Below, in pieces: positions 1-12,636 of a stretch of DNA of 64,000 bases. The notes under the pieces are model-generated. The model saw only the letters and a program-made list of their open reading frames with translations. It was not told the origin of the DNA and made no database searches. Position 1 is the stretch's first letter. Every line of letters starts with the position of its first letter. This DNA comes from Allium sativum (lineage: Eukaryota; Streptophyta; Magnoliopsida; Asparagales; Amaryllidaceae). The DNA is taken from the NCBI GenBank assembly GCA_030737875.1, contig CM060912.1, forward strand, positions 461,656,310-461,720,309, written 5' to 3'. The position numbers and the translations under genes were made by a program.

Positions 1-517
1 AATAAAATTAATTCTGTGTTGCACCATCAGAGTACATAAGTAAATAAAAAGCATCATTCCCCCAATAAAAAGAGTTAAGTCATAGTAGAGACAAGAACTT
101 GAGCCATACTTCAGAAGTAGCTCCTAGGAAGATGATATCTGATTCCTGATTAAGTCTGAGTGTTTCCTCCCCGAGAACCTGGAGGGGGAGCGGAAGAAAG
201 AAGAAGAAACAAAAAGGCCAGACATAAAGTCTGGCGAGTCTAGTTACTTTTAGCCAGTAGATAAATAAAAGCAAAATGATAGGCATATAAAGTGGATAAG
301 ACAGATCACTACATAAATGGTGGGTGTGACAAGTAAAGCAAGTTAAGGTGTATGTGCCTCACTAATGATTACTCTGCATTATTACTAGTATAACTGAAAT
401 GAGATGATCCCATCCACTATAAGCTGGTAGGCTTAGGTCATACATCTAAGTATGCCCTAACCACAACCCTAATCGATCGACTCCCTACCTTGTAGATATC
501 CTGTGCTATCCCCACAG

Positions 518-536
518 TAGGAGGTATCACTTCCTA
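518..536 (-). other. Small conserved LTR hairpin (A copy)
   Basis: The minus strand reads TAGGAAGTGATACCTCCTA, a stem-loop with loop GATAC, followed by CTGTGG and a block ending GCACAGGATATCTACA. Counterparts are at 53534-53553 and 58279-58301. Confidence 0.6.
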
Positions 537-819
537 AAGGGGCAACCCATGGTGTGCACAACCTTATCTACTGGTGTCACGGTCGTCTTAGTCCCCACTT
601 CCCCGCCCATGCACGCACATGTCCCCGGTCGGTTTGCGCCGCCCACAGCATCCGCCTCGTTTGAATCTCTTACAATCAATAAGTAAGCATGCCTCTTTCT
701 CCGCCTAGTACAGAGGTCCTTACTTGCTACCAACTCCGGGTTACTGACTAGAATGGGTCCCACACAGTATGATACAAGCTCTCCCCCTTGTCTTGTATCC
801 CCCACTAGGTTTTCCACTG

Positions 820-1080
820 ACTATGTATACCCTTAGGTGTCTTTAATTACATAGCCCTATACTAGTTATGCCTACACTAAAGGGTGTCTTTAATTACATA
901 ACTTTATTTGATTATCTACCGATTATGTATACCACTAGGTGTCTTTAATTACATAACCATGTTACATTATTTACTGGTTATGTATACCACTAGGTGTCTT
1001 TAATTACATAACCTTATTGGGTTAAGTAAGTGGGCCTATATACATATTACCCATCCCCTATAATTTACTTAACCCACCAC
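820..1080 (-). repeat. Tandem hairpin repeats in LTR A
   Basis: About four copies of a 50-60 bp unit, each with a short inverted repeat. The clearest pairs GGTTATGT with ACATAACC across about 22 bases (about 974-1012). The block ends with a different hairpin, GGGTTAAGTAA with TTACTTAACCC (about 1018-1075). LTR D has the same plan but with stem GGTTAAG/CTTAACC. Confidence 0.65.
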
Positions 1081-1184
1081 TACCCATCCAATTTTACTTA
1101 ATCCTAACTTAAATCCATTGTCATATTAAATTAGGTTAAGTAGTCCAATTCATTACCATGTCCAATCATGGTTATAGTGGGCTA

Positions 1185-1392
1185 GACCTCCCACATTAGG
1201 ACTACGACGATTGGATGCTGGATATGCCGGTCGGTTCTGGGCAGTCTTATTCCACAGTTGGGCCTAACCTCGTGCCTTAGCCCGATTCGTATTTGCGTAC
1301 TTAGACCTCCCACATTAGGTTCAACATTAGTGGCTGCTGGATATGCCGGTCGGTTCTGGGCAGACTTCCACCACTAATGTAACCTAACCTCG
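1185..1392 (-). repeat. Two tandem copies of the conserved LTR hairpin (A1, A2)
   Basis: A1 is 1185-1275 and A2 is 1304-1392. In A2 the arms TTAGGTT...ACATTAGTGG and CCACTAATGT...AACCTAA pair almost fully. The loop, read on the minus strand, contains GTCTGCCCAGAACCGACC then ATATCCAGCA. Loop and position match the hairpins at 26196, 26319, 56956, 57067, 63418 and 63528, although the stem sequence differs. Confidence 0.75.
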
Positions 1393-2340
1393 TGTCATAA
1401 GTACAGTTTACAATTCCTAATTGTAAATTACTAAACATTCCAAATTAATCCAAATCTACCTATGTCATTATAGGTAACTAATTCTATGTTTTTCCCCATT
1501 TGAATTACATGTCCCATTTCGTATAACATTACATAATTCATGCCAATTATAATCCCTTTTTCCTCGTTTCCCCTCTAAAGTATTCGTACGTATTTTGACG
1601 AAATCTAGGCTATAAAGTAGCCTAGATATAACAATAAAAAGGGAGTATGATAAGGGTGATATTTTCAACATGTCTTGGCATAGATATGAACATAAACTGG
1701 CATAACAAAGTGAACGGACATGTGATTAACATCATAATAATGTGGACATCAAACTGGTAACTTGTGGCAATCACTATGATGTTTAATGAGATCTATATTT
1801 AACATTAGGTTTCCAATTACCTAGATCTAGCATAGTTTGGGTGACATAGCAACATGTTTAGATCAAAAGATAGAATCATATGTCAAGTTTACAACATATA
1901 TCAATGTATCATAATATGACAGGTGAAAGGTGATTAACATAAAGGTCTAGATCCAAATAATATCACAATTATCCAAATTAATAGATGTATTTCCATCATA
2001 ACATGGTTACAAATCAACATCATAATCGAATCACCACAATTATGTTAGATCTAGGAAATTAGATTTGTCATGACATCGGATAGAGTTTCATATTAACACA
2101 TAATCATATTTTACAACATATCCAATTCATTGTCTATCAAAGCATACTTTTATTTATCTAAACCTAAAAGTAGTCTAGAAACTCACATCGTTAGGTTTAG
2201 AGAATTTAGGAAGAACGGATCTAGAATTTCTGAATTGGATTTGTAGAATATGTTGTTGTAGAAACGGTTTAGTCTGCACTCCAGCAGCATATATATGGAC
2301 TCCATGGCTCCCAATGAAGAGAATATGAGAAATATGACAC

Positions 2341-2467
2341 ATATATATAGCTGCCAGACCCCCAAAACCGAGTGCCACCTCAGCCCTAGGGGTGTTGACA
2401 CCCATGTGGGTGGGTCGAACCCTAGGTCGACACCCATCTAGGGGGGTTGACCCCCTAAAGCGGGAAT
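2341..2467 (-). promoter_or_regulatory. LTR A core promoter: palindrome cluster and TATA box
   Basis: On the minus strand the order is: a WTTSSCSS-type site (ATTCCCGC, 2467-2460), GTCGAC/GTTGAC palindromes with runs of C (2455-2394), then GCTATATATATG as TATA box (about 2350-2341). The same order occurs in LTRs C, D and E. Transcription would start about 30 bases further left. Confidence 0.55.
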
Positions 2468-2756
2468 TTTGCCGCTCAGAGAAATTTTTCGAATTTGAAT
2501 CCTCTGGATAGGATTCTAACTCATCGCCGACTCACCTCTGACTATGCGTATATATAAAATATTTCTATGCGTATACAAACTTAAAAATATCATAACTTCT
2601 TCATATGGTGTCCGTTTTACGCAAACCAAACGTCTGTCTTGACCAGAGTTTCGAGACGGACGCAATGGTTCAGTCTGTTTCCTCTAATTCTGAACATTAA
2701 ATTAATTATTATTCAATTTATTCTCTTTAATGTCGTTAAAATTTCGGGATGTTACA

Positions 2757-3640
2757 GACTTCCTGTTTGTACTTGATGTATTTTTAATTCTTGACTAGAT
2801 GTAATGTGAGTACAACCCTAAATTTGGCTCACACGATAATGTGTATTGTAATGCTATAATGATTTGTAAGTAAAGTTTGGTTTTTCTTTTTTCTCTCATA
2901 AAATTATCTAAGTGTTCGAGTTTCTGTACAGTTTCCAGTAATTGTACTTGTGGGTTGTAACTCATCATTATACTTAGCTTAAATTGATTGTTTAAAACTT
3001 CACTCTTGAGATCTCCTTTCAGTCATGAACTCAAGCCGTGTGAAATTCGGAGTTGCTGATTCAGGTTTGAGCTATGGACGTTGTTGGTTTTTCCATTATA
3101 CCCACCTATTATTTACTTTAGGTTAGAGTTTACGGCGTCTTTCGTTTGCCTATTTATAGTCAAATCCAATCTCTAAGGATCTGAGTTGGCCTTGCAAATG
3201 GTCGGTATCACATTCACTTATCCTAGAGTGGTTGCCCTTAGTCTTGAGACTAAAGGTCGATGGTTGGGCACTGGAATCGTGAGTGCTACGAGTTGCTTAC
3301 ACTCACCCTCGTCTTCCGTTTAAGGGTCGAGTCATTTTACAGGTAGTTATATTATACCCATATGGTTGTAGCTCAAAGACAGACTTAAAAGGATGAACCA
3401 ACGCCAAGCTCTAGGGTGTTGGATTCGCCGTGTTGCACTCTTATAAGAAATTTGGTTGCGTCACAATTCATAACTAACATACTACGCATTTGTGAATAAA
3501 TACCAAGAACATGAGGTACCAAGAGCCATTATTAAAAAAACTAATGAAAATTGTGGAAAACAATTGCGTTATTATGTTATCTGTACTGAAAATAAATTAC
3601 TAATGAAAATGTAAATACAATTGTACTGAACAAAGACTAA
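2757..3640 (-). other. Non-coding; possible LTR or 3' region of the Tat element
   Basis: No coding signal. It lies directly downstream, on the minus strand, of the Tat pol end near 3640. It holds a good TATA-like sequence, GACTATAAATAGG, at about 3161-3150, as expected inside an LTR. I could not place clear LTR ends: a TGTGACGC start near 3463 is possible, but there is no purine tract beside it. Alternatively it is unrelated spacer. Confidence 0.3.
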
Positions 3641-6203
3641 GCAAAGTAGCAACGATGATGCCCGCTATTCCATACTCTTGGTAGCTCGATGCCATCAATG
3701 GTCATTAGCTTGAAGGTTAAATCTCCAATTCTCCATTGAACGATGCAAGGACCTTCCCAACGAGGACCAAGACTGGATGGTATGGGAAAGATGCTTTTCA
3801 TAATGAGGTCACCAATGTCAAAGGGATTCAGATGGACTTTAGTATTGAAGCATTGCGTAACCCATTGGCGATGTGCGGCTGCTCTGAGTTCAACTAATTC
3901 TTATTTCTAATCTAACAAGTCTAGAGATTCCACAAGGAGGTCCCTACTGATTTGAGGATCATAACATGTCACGCTATGAGATTGTACGTCAAGCATAATA
4001 GGAGATACAACTTCGGTGCCATAAGATAAAGAAAACAGAGTATGGCTATTCATTGACTTATGGTTAGTTCAGTATGTCCAAAAGGCTAACAGAGGTTCAT
4101 CTACCCCCTTGCCTCCAACCTTTTTCGAGTGCTATTGAGTAAGGATTTAAAAAATTGGTTTATTGCTTCGACTTATCCATTGGTTTGTGTATGGGCAACT
4201 TCCAAAAATTGTTTTTCAGTGCGGTGACGTCAATGGAAAATCTTTAAACTCTAAGCTACTGAATTGGGTCCCATTATTAAAAATAATACTTTTGGGAACT
4301 CCAAACCAACGTACGATACTGCGGACGACAAAGTTTATTACTTTATTCATAGTGATTATGGTAAGGGGATTGGCTTCAGCCCATTTGGTGAAGTAACCAA
4401 CCACGACGAAGGCATAATGGGCACTGCCTTTAGCCATAGGTTCTAATGATATCGATTCCCCAAATAGCTAATGGCTATAGACTAACAATTTGCCTGAGTT
4501 CGGCAGGTGGAGCCCTTGGAATCTTAGAGAATCTTTGGTATTTGTCACATTTTTGGGTGTAGTCAACTGTATCCCGATCAACAGTTGGCCAAAAGTAGCC
4601 GCATCGAACAATTTTATTTGCTAGAGTTTGCCACTCCCCCCTCTCCCGGTGTTGTTACTGCATTCACCTTCATGCACTTTATGTAACACTCATTTGGCGT
4701 CGACATGTGCTATACACCAGAGTAGCGGAATAGAGAAACGTCTTTGATATAGTACATCTTCTTGAATGATATGGTATGATACTTTGCAAAGAAGTGAGTG
4801 TCTATCATTGCAGTTTTCAAGATGGATTCCCCATTGTAAGAAATTTTTGATTTAAGCCATCCGTGACTTCGACTTGGATAAAGTTACCGTCATTAATATC
4901 CAATCAACCTCCATTTGATTAATACTTCAAGGTTTGAGTACTTTGACTGTGATAATTCTCATAAGTTGTGCATCCACGTAACTAACAAGCTTTTCTATAT
5001 AATCATCTTTTTCATTTTGATCCCGAGGTATGTGTATGATGGTTTATTGCTCAAAATTTCTAAGTAATTCCATTACTCGAGCAAGATAAGGACGTAATTG
5101 CACTCCTTTAGCTTGAAACTCTCCTTGCACTTGGCTTGCAATGAGCAGACAAACTAGAAACATTTGAATATTCTTGATGTTCAATTCCCTTGCAATTTTA
5201 AGTCTAGCAACTAGGACTTCATATTTAACATTGTTATTGGCTGTGGGGAAATCGAGTTTTATGGTGTAACAAATCGATTGTTCCTCAGAAGTTACAAGTA
5301 TAACCCTTTGTCAGAACATTGATTGTTAGAAGACCCATCCACATATAGTTTCCATTAGATGTTAGGTGACTCACTAATTTCTGATCGATCGTTGGGAGTG
5401 GTGAATTCAACGGCGAAGTTCACTGAGGCTTCCCTATGATAGCTCTCTGAGGGACAAACATGAGGTTGAACTGGCTAAGTTCAATATTACATTTCAAGAG
5501 TCTTTCAGATGCCTCAGGTCACTATAGGGACTATCATAGTGACTGGTTGGTATAGACCTTAATTGGATTAGACTGGAAATAAGAGCAGAGCTTTCGGGAA
5601 GAGATCAACATATGTTATGCATGCTTTCCAAGTTTCGGATAATATCTTTCAGCTCATGTTAATCCCTTGTTGATGTAGTACACGGGCCTCTGATTATGAT
5701 TCTCGTTGTGCACAAGTACAAAACTAAAGCATGCATCGAAATAGCTAAGTAGACATATAGATCTTCATGATCTACAGGCTTTGATAAGATAAGTGTTCTT
5801 TCCTGGTGATTTGGTGGGTCTTGGAATGTGATAACACATTCTGGTGTCCAAGTAATGTTGCATTTCCCCCTTTTGACTAGACCGAAAAAAAAAGAATGCA
5901 CTTGTGGTACCTCTAGAGATGAATCTACTAAGATAATAACCTTTCCGTTGAGACTCTGAACGTCTTTGATATTCTCCGAAACCTTGATTTTCTGGATTGG
6001 CTTCAATCCCACGTGAGTTGACAATGAAACCTAAGAATTTTCCAATCCCAATGCCTTCAAGGGATTGAGTTTCATGTCGTAATAGCGGGAACATCGAACA
6101 CCTCTGCAAAGTTGTTAATGTGGTCATTCGATAGTCGTGACTTCACGATCATGTCGTCCACATAAACTTCTATGGATTTTCCAATCTGTTCGTTTAACAT
6201 TCG
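3640..6203 (-). pseudogene. Tat-type gypsy pol remnant: RT end, RNase H, integrase
   Basis: Degraded polyprotein broken by many stops and frameshifts. In minus-strand order: the RT catalytic motif YVDDMIVKS (near 6150); RT connection GKFLGFIVNSRGIEANPEN (about 6040-5980); a decayed RNase H; a second RNase H-like stretch ending near HIPRDQNEKDD (about 5040); the integrase zinc-binding region with CDKYQR (about 4550) and WGIDII; the integrase core FTKWAEANPL...NNGTQF (about 4410-4250); and a C-terminal tail with ELPRVWN (about 3690). The tail and the second RNase H point to the Tat lineage rather than to chromoviruses. The upstream part continues at 10503 beyond an inserted LINE. It cannot make a working protein. 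Confidence 0.75.
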
Positions 6204-6216
6204 ATTGATATGTCGT

Positions 6217-9200
6217 TTTTTTAACATAAAGGGGATAATCTATCCATTCTCCAACGGCTCACAAAAACGGTTTCTACAGAATGTAGAGACCGTGCACACA
6301 AATAAACCATAGATACAGAATAATATAGAACAAAGTACAAGAAATAAACAAAGGACGGCCCACAACAAAAGGATAATAGCAAAGTAGGCAAGGCATACGA
6401 CTCCTTAGCTGACAGCCAACAAATACCAGAGCGACCGTGAGAACCCCCAAAATCCGCAATGGCGAGCAAGAGCAAAAGCGACCATCGTTCCTGCCAAGGA
6501 AGTCTACCGACATAGGATGAAAAGACCACACTATCACACCGAGAGCTCTTGCTCCTCAGCTCCAACAAAGCTATCAGTAAGGAAGCTACTCCTGCCATAT
6601 CGTATCCCATAACCGGGTGAAAACCGAAAAACTATAAACTCCAGGCCAGAAAGTACTAGCAAACAACATGAGAAAAATTGGGGGGAGTGTGAAAAATTTG
6701 GAGGTATCAAGGAAATCCAGACAACAAATGAGTCAACTGATTCCCGCCCTAGGAGTAGTTGGTATCTCCGAGATACCGAAGGTACCTGCTAACTCCTCGA
6801 ACGGGGACCAATAACTCCCTTCAAAGGCCTTCCTCGGAAAGCAAGGAAACATTGTTCCTAACCCTTCATATGAGGGTAGGAGGATCCATCGAAACTTCGT
6901 CGAATAATGCCTAATTCCACGAGCACCAAATAGACAGGACAAGATATCAGACGAAATAGAATCGAACAGAAGGATTTACTTGAGATGTCAGTCCACCGAA
7001 TTCGTAGTAAATTCGAAAGCGACGTAGCATTACCTCGACAACCAACCAAGTTGCCAAAGTAATTCCAGACAGAATTGGCACAAGAGCCAAGGAAAAAAAT
7101 GAGAAACGAAGTCCAGAAAACCAATGCCGCAACACTTGCAATAGGAAACAGTACGGATGTAGTTCCTCAGGAGGTTCTTCCAAATGAAATAAAACAGAAA
7201 TAGGCGTCGAGCCAACGTCCGCGTCGAATTCCATGTTGCCTTAACCGAAAAGGGACTGCCATCCCAAATGGTACCATCACCCATAAGAATCTGAAAAGAC
7301 CTTCACGGATTACATCTGTTTCCACGTCTCACTAGCGTATGACAGGACACCAGTGAAAGTCGCGCTTGAAAGCTTGTGGTACTTTGCATGGAGGAACGTC
7401 TCCTAGAGGGAGTCGTTCGCTCTAAACCTCGCCCACGACTTGCAAGCTAAGGCAGTACAAATGTCCTTAGGGTTGCGGAGGCCCAATCCTCCCTCACACG
7501 TCGGAAGACAAACAATGTTCCACGAAATCTAGTAGTGACGGTTCTCGTTGTGCTTATTTCCCAGAAGAAGGATGACGCCAAAGAACGATAAGAGTGGAAG
7601 TAGGAAGAAGTGGGAGTCATAGCAGCAAAAATATATGATCCAATAGAATCTAAAATAGACTTTATGAGAACAAGTCAACCTGACTGAGAAAGAAGAGTTG
7701 AATTCCAATGAATGGTCTTCACCCTAGCTTTATCAGTCAGGGGATCGAAAATGGTATTAAGCTTCCTACCTCGGTATTGAACTATACCGAGATAAGGTAA
7801 GGGAGAGAGGTAGCCCTGAATCTTGGAAGACCTAACCGTAGGCAAATCTTTCATAGGGACAAAACAGCTTTTGTCGGAGTTAACGAGTTGCCCCGAGTTG
7901 CTCTTGTATAGATGAATAAGGCTAATGAGCCTTCGGATAGAGCGACGGCTACCATTAGTGAAAATGATGATGTTGTCAATGAAAGATAAAGAGGAGATAA
8001 TGGGACAGCCTGAAGGGATGCCAAAATTGTGAATCTTTACGTCTATCGTTAGTGAATTCAGACCATTAATGAAAGCCGCGGCAGCTATCACGAAGAGAGA
8101 TAGGGATATGGGATCTTCCTGATGCACCCTCTGCCCTCCTTGAAAAACCCGTTGGCCGATCCGTTGATCAGAACTGAAAACCAACAATTGGATACCAGTC
8201 TCCAAATAAGATCAATGAAGGGTTCCAGGAAACCGAAATCCCTCAAAACCTTGATGACGAAGAACCAGGATACGCGATTGTAGGCCTTAGACATATCCAG
8301 CTTAACAACCACATTTGAACCTTGGACCTTCCTATCGATTTGAGAAACCAATTCCTATGCTAAAAGGATGTCATCAATAATTAAAAATCCCTTAACAAAC
8401 CAAGCCTGAGAAGAAGAAATAATACGCTCGAGAAACAGTGCTAGTCGAGAAGCTAGGACCTAAGAAATAACCTTATTAGAAAAATTGCACAAGCTAATTG
8501 AGCGAAAATCCATGCAAGTACGAGGTTTTTCGTACTTGGGAATAAGAACCAAATTGGTGGAAGTCCACCCCACTGGAAGTTCTCCACCTGAAAGAAAAAC
8601 TGAATGGCAAGACAAAAGTCTGTTTGGATAATCGGCCAGACACTCCTAAAGAAACTCCCATTGAAACCGTCTGGCCCGCTCACACTGTCCTTACTAAGAG
8701 CAAAAGCGTAAGCACAAATTTCCTCCGAAGTGGAGGTGCGAAAAGATCAGAGGTATTCGATGGAAGCAATAATACAGAAACGAAAGCAAGAAGGCTTGGG
8801 TTGGAGATTGACATCGATTGAGTTCCAAGAAATCCTTTAAAATGGGAAAAGGTAGTTCCTTTGACTTTACCCGGTGTGGAAGCCAATGATAAGTCAAGAA
8901 GCTGGATTTGAAGAATAGTAAAAAGATTATTTTCATACGGATAGAGGAATGGATAAATTTGGAGCTCGTATCACCTTCAACAACCCACTTTATCCTTGCC
9001 TTTTGGTGAAGATGGTCATGGTCAATACAGAGCTCCAACGAGAAGGCTAGTTGGGCAAGTGCCCAAGCCTCCTTGTTAGCAGAAGAGGTATCCTCATCAA
9101 AGGACAATTTAGCAAGAACAAGAGTATCTTCAGCCGCCCGAACACGGTTGAAGATATTATTGAACACAAGAACATACCACGCCTTAAGGCAAGCCTTAAG

Positions 9201-10489
9201 CCGCTCCAGCTTACGAGGAAACAAAACACAAAGGGAGCCAAGAATAGGGGAGTTCCAGGAGTCTGCCACCATGTTATAGAAAGTGTGGTGTGATCTCCAC
9301 ATACTCTGGAAGTAGAAAGAAGACGAGCCAGAGAAGGAAAGAGAAGAACAACGCAGAATTATCGGAGCATAATCCGAGAAGGTGCGATGTAAGTGAGAAA
9401 GGAGAATGTGAGCGGAAGGTTGAACCAACCTTTCGATCCAAAAAATCTGTCTAGTCTAGAAAGAATCCGGGTAGGCTCGTCTTGGTTATTACACCAAGTA
9501 AAAGCCGAATCGACGAATGATACTTCAGAGAGGCCCGATCTAACAATAAAGGTATTGAAGTCCACCACCGCCACATGGTTAACGACGTTCCCACCTCGTT
9601 TCCCATCTTGGCAGGCGAGGACATTGAAGTCGCCTCCCAATATCGAGGCAGAAAACCCCAATTCGAAGAGAGCGATGATATCATACCAAAGGGCCAATCG
9701 TTCAATCCTATCACACTTAGCATAGACAGTGGAGAATAAAAAATAAGACGAAAAAGATGGAATCAAAAAAGCCATGGAGTGTAGCTGTTCAATAACGAAG
9801 ATAGGGTGGATGACAACGTCTTTGGACCGAAGAATCCAAATCTTGTCAAAAACATTGGCTAAGGCACCACCAAAGGCAAGAGATAAGACCGACTTGGTAA
9901 TCACCTTCGGACCCACAAATGGTTCCAGGAGCGCCACCAAGTAGATAGAGTGCTTCTTTACAATGCGCCTGAGCCTGGCCACAGACGCATCATTACTTAT
10001 GCCACAGACGTTCCAAAAAAGGAAGTTCACCATCAAGGCAAAGCCACAAAAATAAGAGACACAAGAAAAAGCGAACAGAAAACCAACAACTCAGATAAGA
10101 TAAAGCGTGCGTCTAGTAAATCTAATGATTTGCTCTGATGCCTCTATAGTGCATGTGTGAATGTTGTGGGGAGTGCGAGGGGTCGCTCACTGACTACGAT
10201 GCAATGCGCGAGTAACCGTTCATGTGGAAGCCTCACTATGCCTGAAAACCCAAAAGAAACCCGACCATCCTGAACAGGAACACCGGATTGAGATGGGCAA
10301 GAGTTCTTAGTTAGCCGATATAGACGATCATTAATGATCACTATCTCTCAGAACTAAGAATGGAAGACGAAACACAAACAAAAACAGAAGAAACAGGACC
10401 ACTGGACTCCTTGGAACAAGAAGAAATAGGGAAACACAACGAGACAAAAAACACAGGGAAAATAGAACAAAATATCGATTTGCACAAAG
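6217..10489 (-). mobile_element. L1-type LINE inserted in the Tat RT
   Basis: A non-LTR retrotransposon of about 4.3 kb on the minus strand. It ends at low coordinates in a short A-run (T-run at about 6216-6222) and is flanked by a 13-bp direct repeat, 11 of 13 identical: ATTGATATGTCGT (6204-6216) and ATTGACAAGTCGT (10490-10502). The interrupted Tat RT reads on across it (AGxxYQRLVN on one side, NRMLNEQIGKS on the other). No recognisable ORF1 lies between 10489 and 10037, so the copy is probably 5'-truncated or ORF1 has decayed. The divergence of the repeats means the insertion is old. Confidence 0.8.
6740..10036 (-). pseudogene. LINE ORF2 remnant: endonuclease and reverse transcriptase
   Basis: The protein starts MMVNFLFWNVCGISN at 10036. 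The endonuclease part (10036-9359) shows LLEPFV, LGGDFNV, TWCNN and SRLDRF, the motif series of the L1 apurinic-type endonuclease. A linker follows (about 9428-8690). The RT shows motif A, DMSKAYNRVSW (about 8290); motif B, HQEDPISLSLF (about 8110); and motif C as FIDN (about 7985), where active elements have FADD, so the second catalytic Asp is Asn. A degraded thumb with LRNPKDICTALACKSW (about 7480) and zinc-finger-like C-terminus follow. Several frameshifts and stops separate the pieces; 6217-6740 is mostly 3' non-coding. It is a dead copy. Confidence 0.8.
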
Positions 10490-10502
10490 ATTGACAAGTC
10501 GT

Positions 10503-12630
10503 TGATATATTTCCCTGCATTCTTCAATCCAAAGCATGATGACATAACAATACAGCCCAACTCTGTGATGAAACTTGTATGATATTGGTCGGGAACGTGC
10601 ATAATAATTTGACTATAGCCTAAGTATGCATTCATGAATGATATGAGCTAATGGACTACGGTTGAGTTAACGAGCTAGTCGATCTTTGGTAGTGGGAAAT
10701 TGTCTTTTGGGCATGCTTTATTCAAGTTACAATAATTAGTGCATGTGTGTCATTTCCCATTTGATTTCATTACGAGGATGGAATTAAAGATCCATTAGGG
10801 ATAGAAGGAGTCACGGATAAAGCCATTTTTAAATAGCTTATCTACCTCCTTTTTGTGTGTCGCTGATCTTTCTAATCTTAAGACTCAACGTCTATATTTG
10901 ACAGGAAGGAATCTTGCAATTCTTGGTGCAATGCCGCATATATTGGGGTGCTTCCAAGCTAAGACATCAAGATTAGCTTGCAAGAAATTAGCAATTTACT
11001 TCCTTATAGTTGAATTAAGATGGATCCAATCTTCACGACCTGGGTTTGGTCATTGAGGCTGACTGGAACATTGAGTATCGACTCAACTAGTGTTGTTCTT
11101 ACATATTTTGGATCTTCGTCTTTCCTTAGATCAAATTCTTGGTAAAGAAGACTGTATCGTCCAAGCAAGGCCTCAGACGTTAGTTACTATGCAATGATGT
11201 TCTTGGTGCCAAAAGGGCTCTCTACACCCTTTCCCTTCTCGCGATGTAAGACATCTTTCCATTATGCGAGATACCAGGTTTTCCTTGGGATTTGGTCCCC
11301 ACGGAGTACTCTAACTCCATTTTCAGTTGAATTTAAAAAGTAAACATCGTGGTGCCATGCAAGTTTAAAATTTTGATAAAGCAAGATGCCTCAAAAAGGC
11401 ATTGTAGAGAGCGTAGATGTCAGAAACGATAAGGGGAAGGATTCTGATTCGGCCGCACTCCCCTTCGCAAAGTTGCACTGGAAGGTCAACAAACCCAAAC
11501 GGTTCGTTGGTGGTACCATTTAAATCATGGATCGTGTCTTTACACGGCTACAAATCTTTGGCCACCGGCTTCATCTGGTCGTTGGCCTTCTTGATGAAAA
11601 TATTGACTGGACTCGCTGAGACCATGGGGGATTTTCCAACAAAAGTAGGACCTATAAAGGTTGAGATGACAAAGGGATTGATAGTTGGAGCTTCCACTCC
11701 TGCGGATTTCCTTTCGCAGAAGACGAGAACATCAAACATGGTCTTTTGGAATTTGGCTTAGACACCCTCATTCGCTGCGAAGCCCTCTTCATATTCAGTG
11801 TGCTTGATGGAATTAATGTATTCTTCCATACGTCTGAAGATTTGATATGCATGGGGAGGCCCACCGAAAATTATGTTGTAGAGGAGACCCCGTTGAGAAG
11901 ATTTAGGATTGGGAGTTGGCGCTGTCTAAGGCTGTGCAAGTGCTGAAGGACCCGATGCTCCATCTCGTGGAGCTTGGTTCTAGACCTATTGCTCAAGGTG
12001 CTCCTCACATATAGGCTTTTGGATGGTATCCTTGAGTTCAAGGCAATCATTACTATTATGGCCTTACATCACACGAAATTTGTAGTACCTTTTAAGCTAT
12101 ATCTCCCTCGCTGTAGGTTTCCGTGGATTGGGCTTCTTGTATTAAATGTATTGCAAGTCTCCAGTAGGTGGTCACCAACTGAGAGTTCAATGGATTATAG
12201 ATTTTGTAAGTAAGGAATCGACTTCTCTTCTTCCATTCCTTCTTTCCATCACAACATTTAGAGTTGTTATTGTTGTTGTCGCCTTGCCTAGGATTGCTAG
12301 GGCTACTTACTTTATCCTTTCTGGGATTTTCTTCAGTTGGTTTAATAGCAACCCTGCTTTGCAAAACGTCCGATTGTAGATTATGGAGATAACAATGCAT
12401 CGCCCGATTCCTAAGCGCTTCTTCCCGACGTAGGTATTGATTAGTTGTTTCATAAAATACCTCCAAACTTTTTGGAGGTTTTCGGTCAATCCAATATCCA
12501 AATTCAATATCCGGATGAACGCTCTTTACTAGCTGCCAAATAACAACATTTGGTTGTGGATCATCGATGTGATGACTCGCTATACACTGAAAATGCTCAT
12601 ATAACCAAATATTGCATTTTTACAAGCACC
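10503..12630 (-). pseudogene. Tat-type gypsy gag, protease and RT N-terminal remnant
   Basis: The upstream half of the Tat polyprotein whose end is at 3640-6203. The RT shows VDKLFKNGFIRDSFYP (about 10850), LNKACPKDNFPLPKID (about 10720), MNAYLGYSQIIMH (about 10630) and FGLKNAG (about 10530), the classic Tat/Athila RT block. The protease region (about 11000-11900) is too decayed for its active site to be found. Gag C-terminal sequence is at about 12560-12090, with SLEVFYETTNQYLRREEALRN and the tail YNPLNSQLV. Stops occur throughout. A short gag stretch may continue at 14402 beyond LTR H. Confidence 0.65.
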
Positions 12631-12636
12631 CGAATG

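Larger units (their letters stand above)
1..2756 (-). mobile_element. LTR A: long gypsy LTR, minus strand, cut by window edge
   Basis: Read on the minus strand, the LTR starts at 2756 with TGTAACATCCCG, the same start class as the LTRs at 25080, 55248 and 61720. It runs leftward past position 1, where its last 100-200 bases are missing. It aligns block by block with those LTRs: GTCGAC-type palindromes (2394-2455), TATA box (about 2341-2350), splice-donor-like site (2186/2185), hairpin repeats (820-1080), two large hairpins (1185-1275 and 1304-1392), a small hairpin (518-536) and pyrimidine tract plus CAG/GTTC (about 215-175). No polypurine tract lies just upstream of 2756, so this is a 5' LTR or a solo LTR, not a 3' LTR. 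Short open frames in it are not conserved and I do not call them genes. Confidence 0.8.

Noticed and set aside
527..817. Minus-strand frame of 96 codons in LTR A
   Set aside because: It overlaps the conserved non-coding hairpin region; LTRs C and D do not keep it open.
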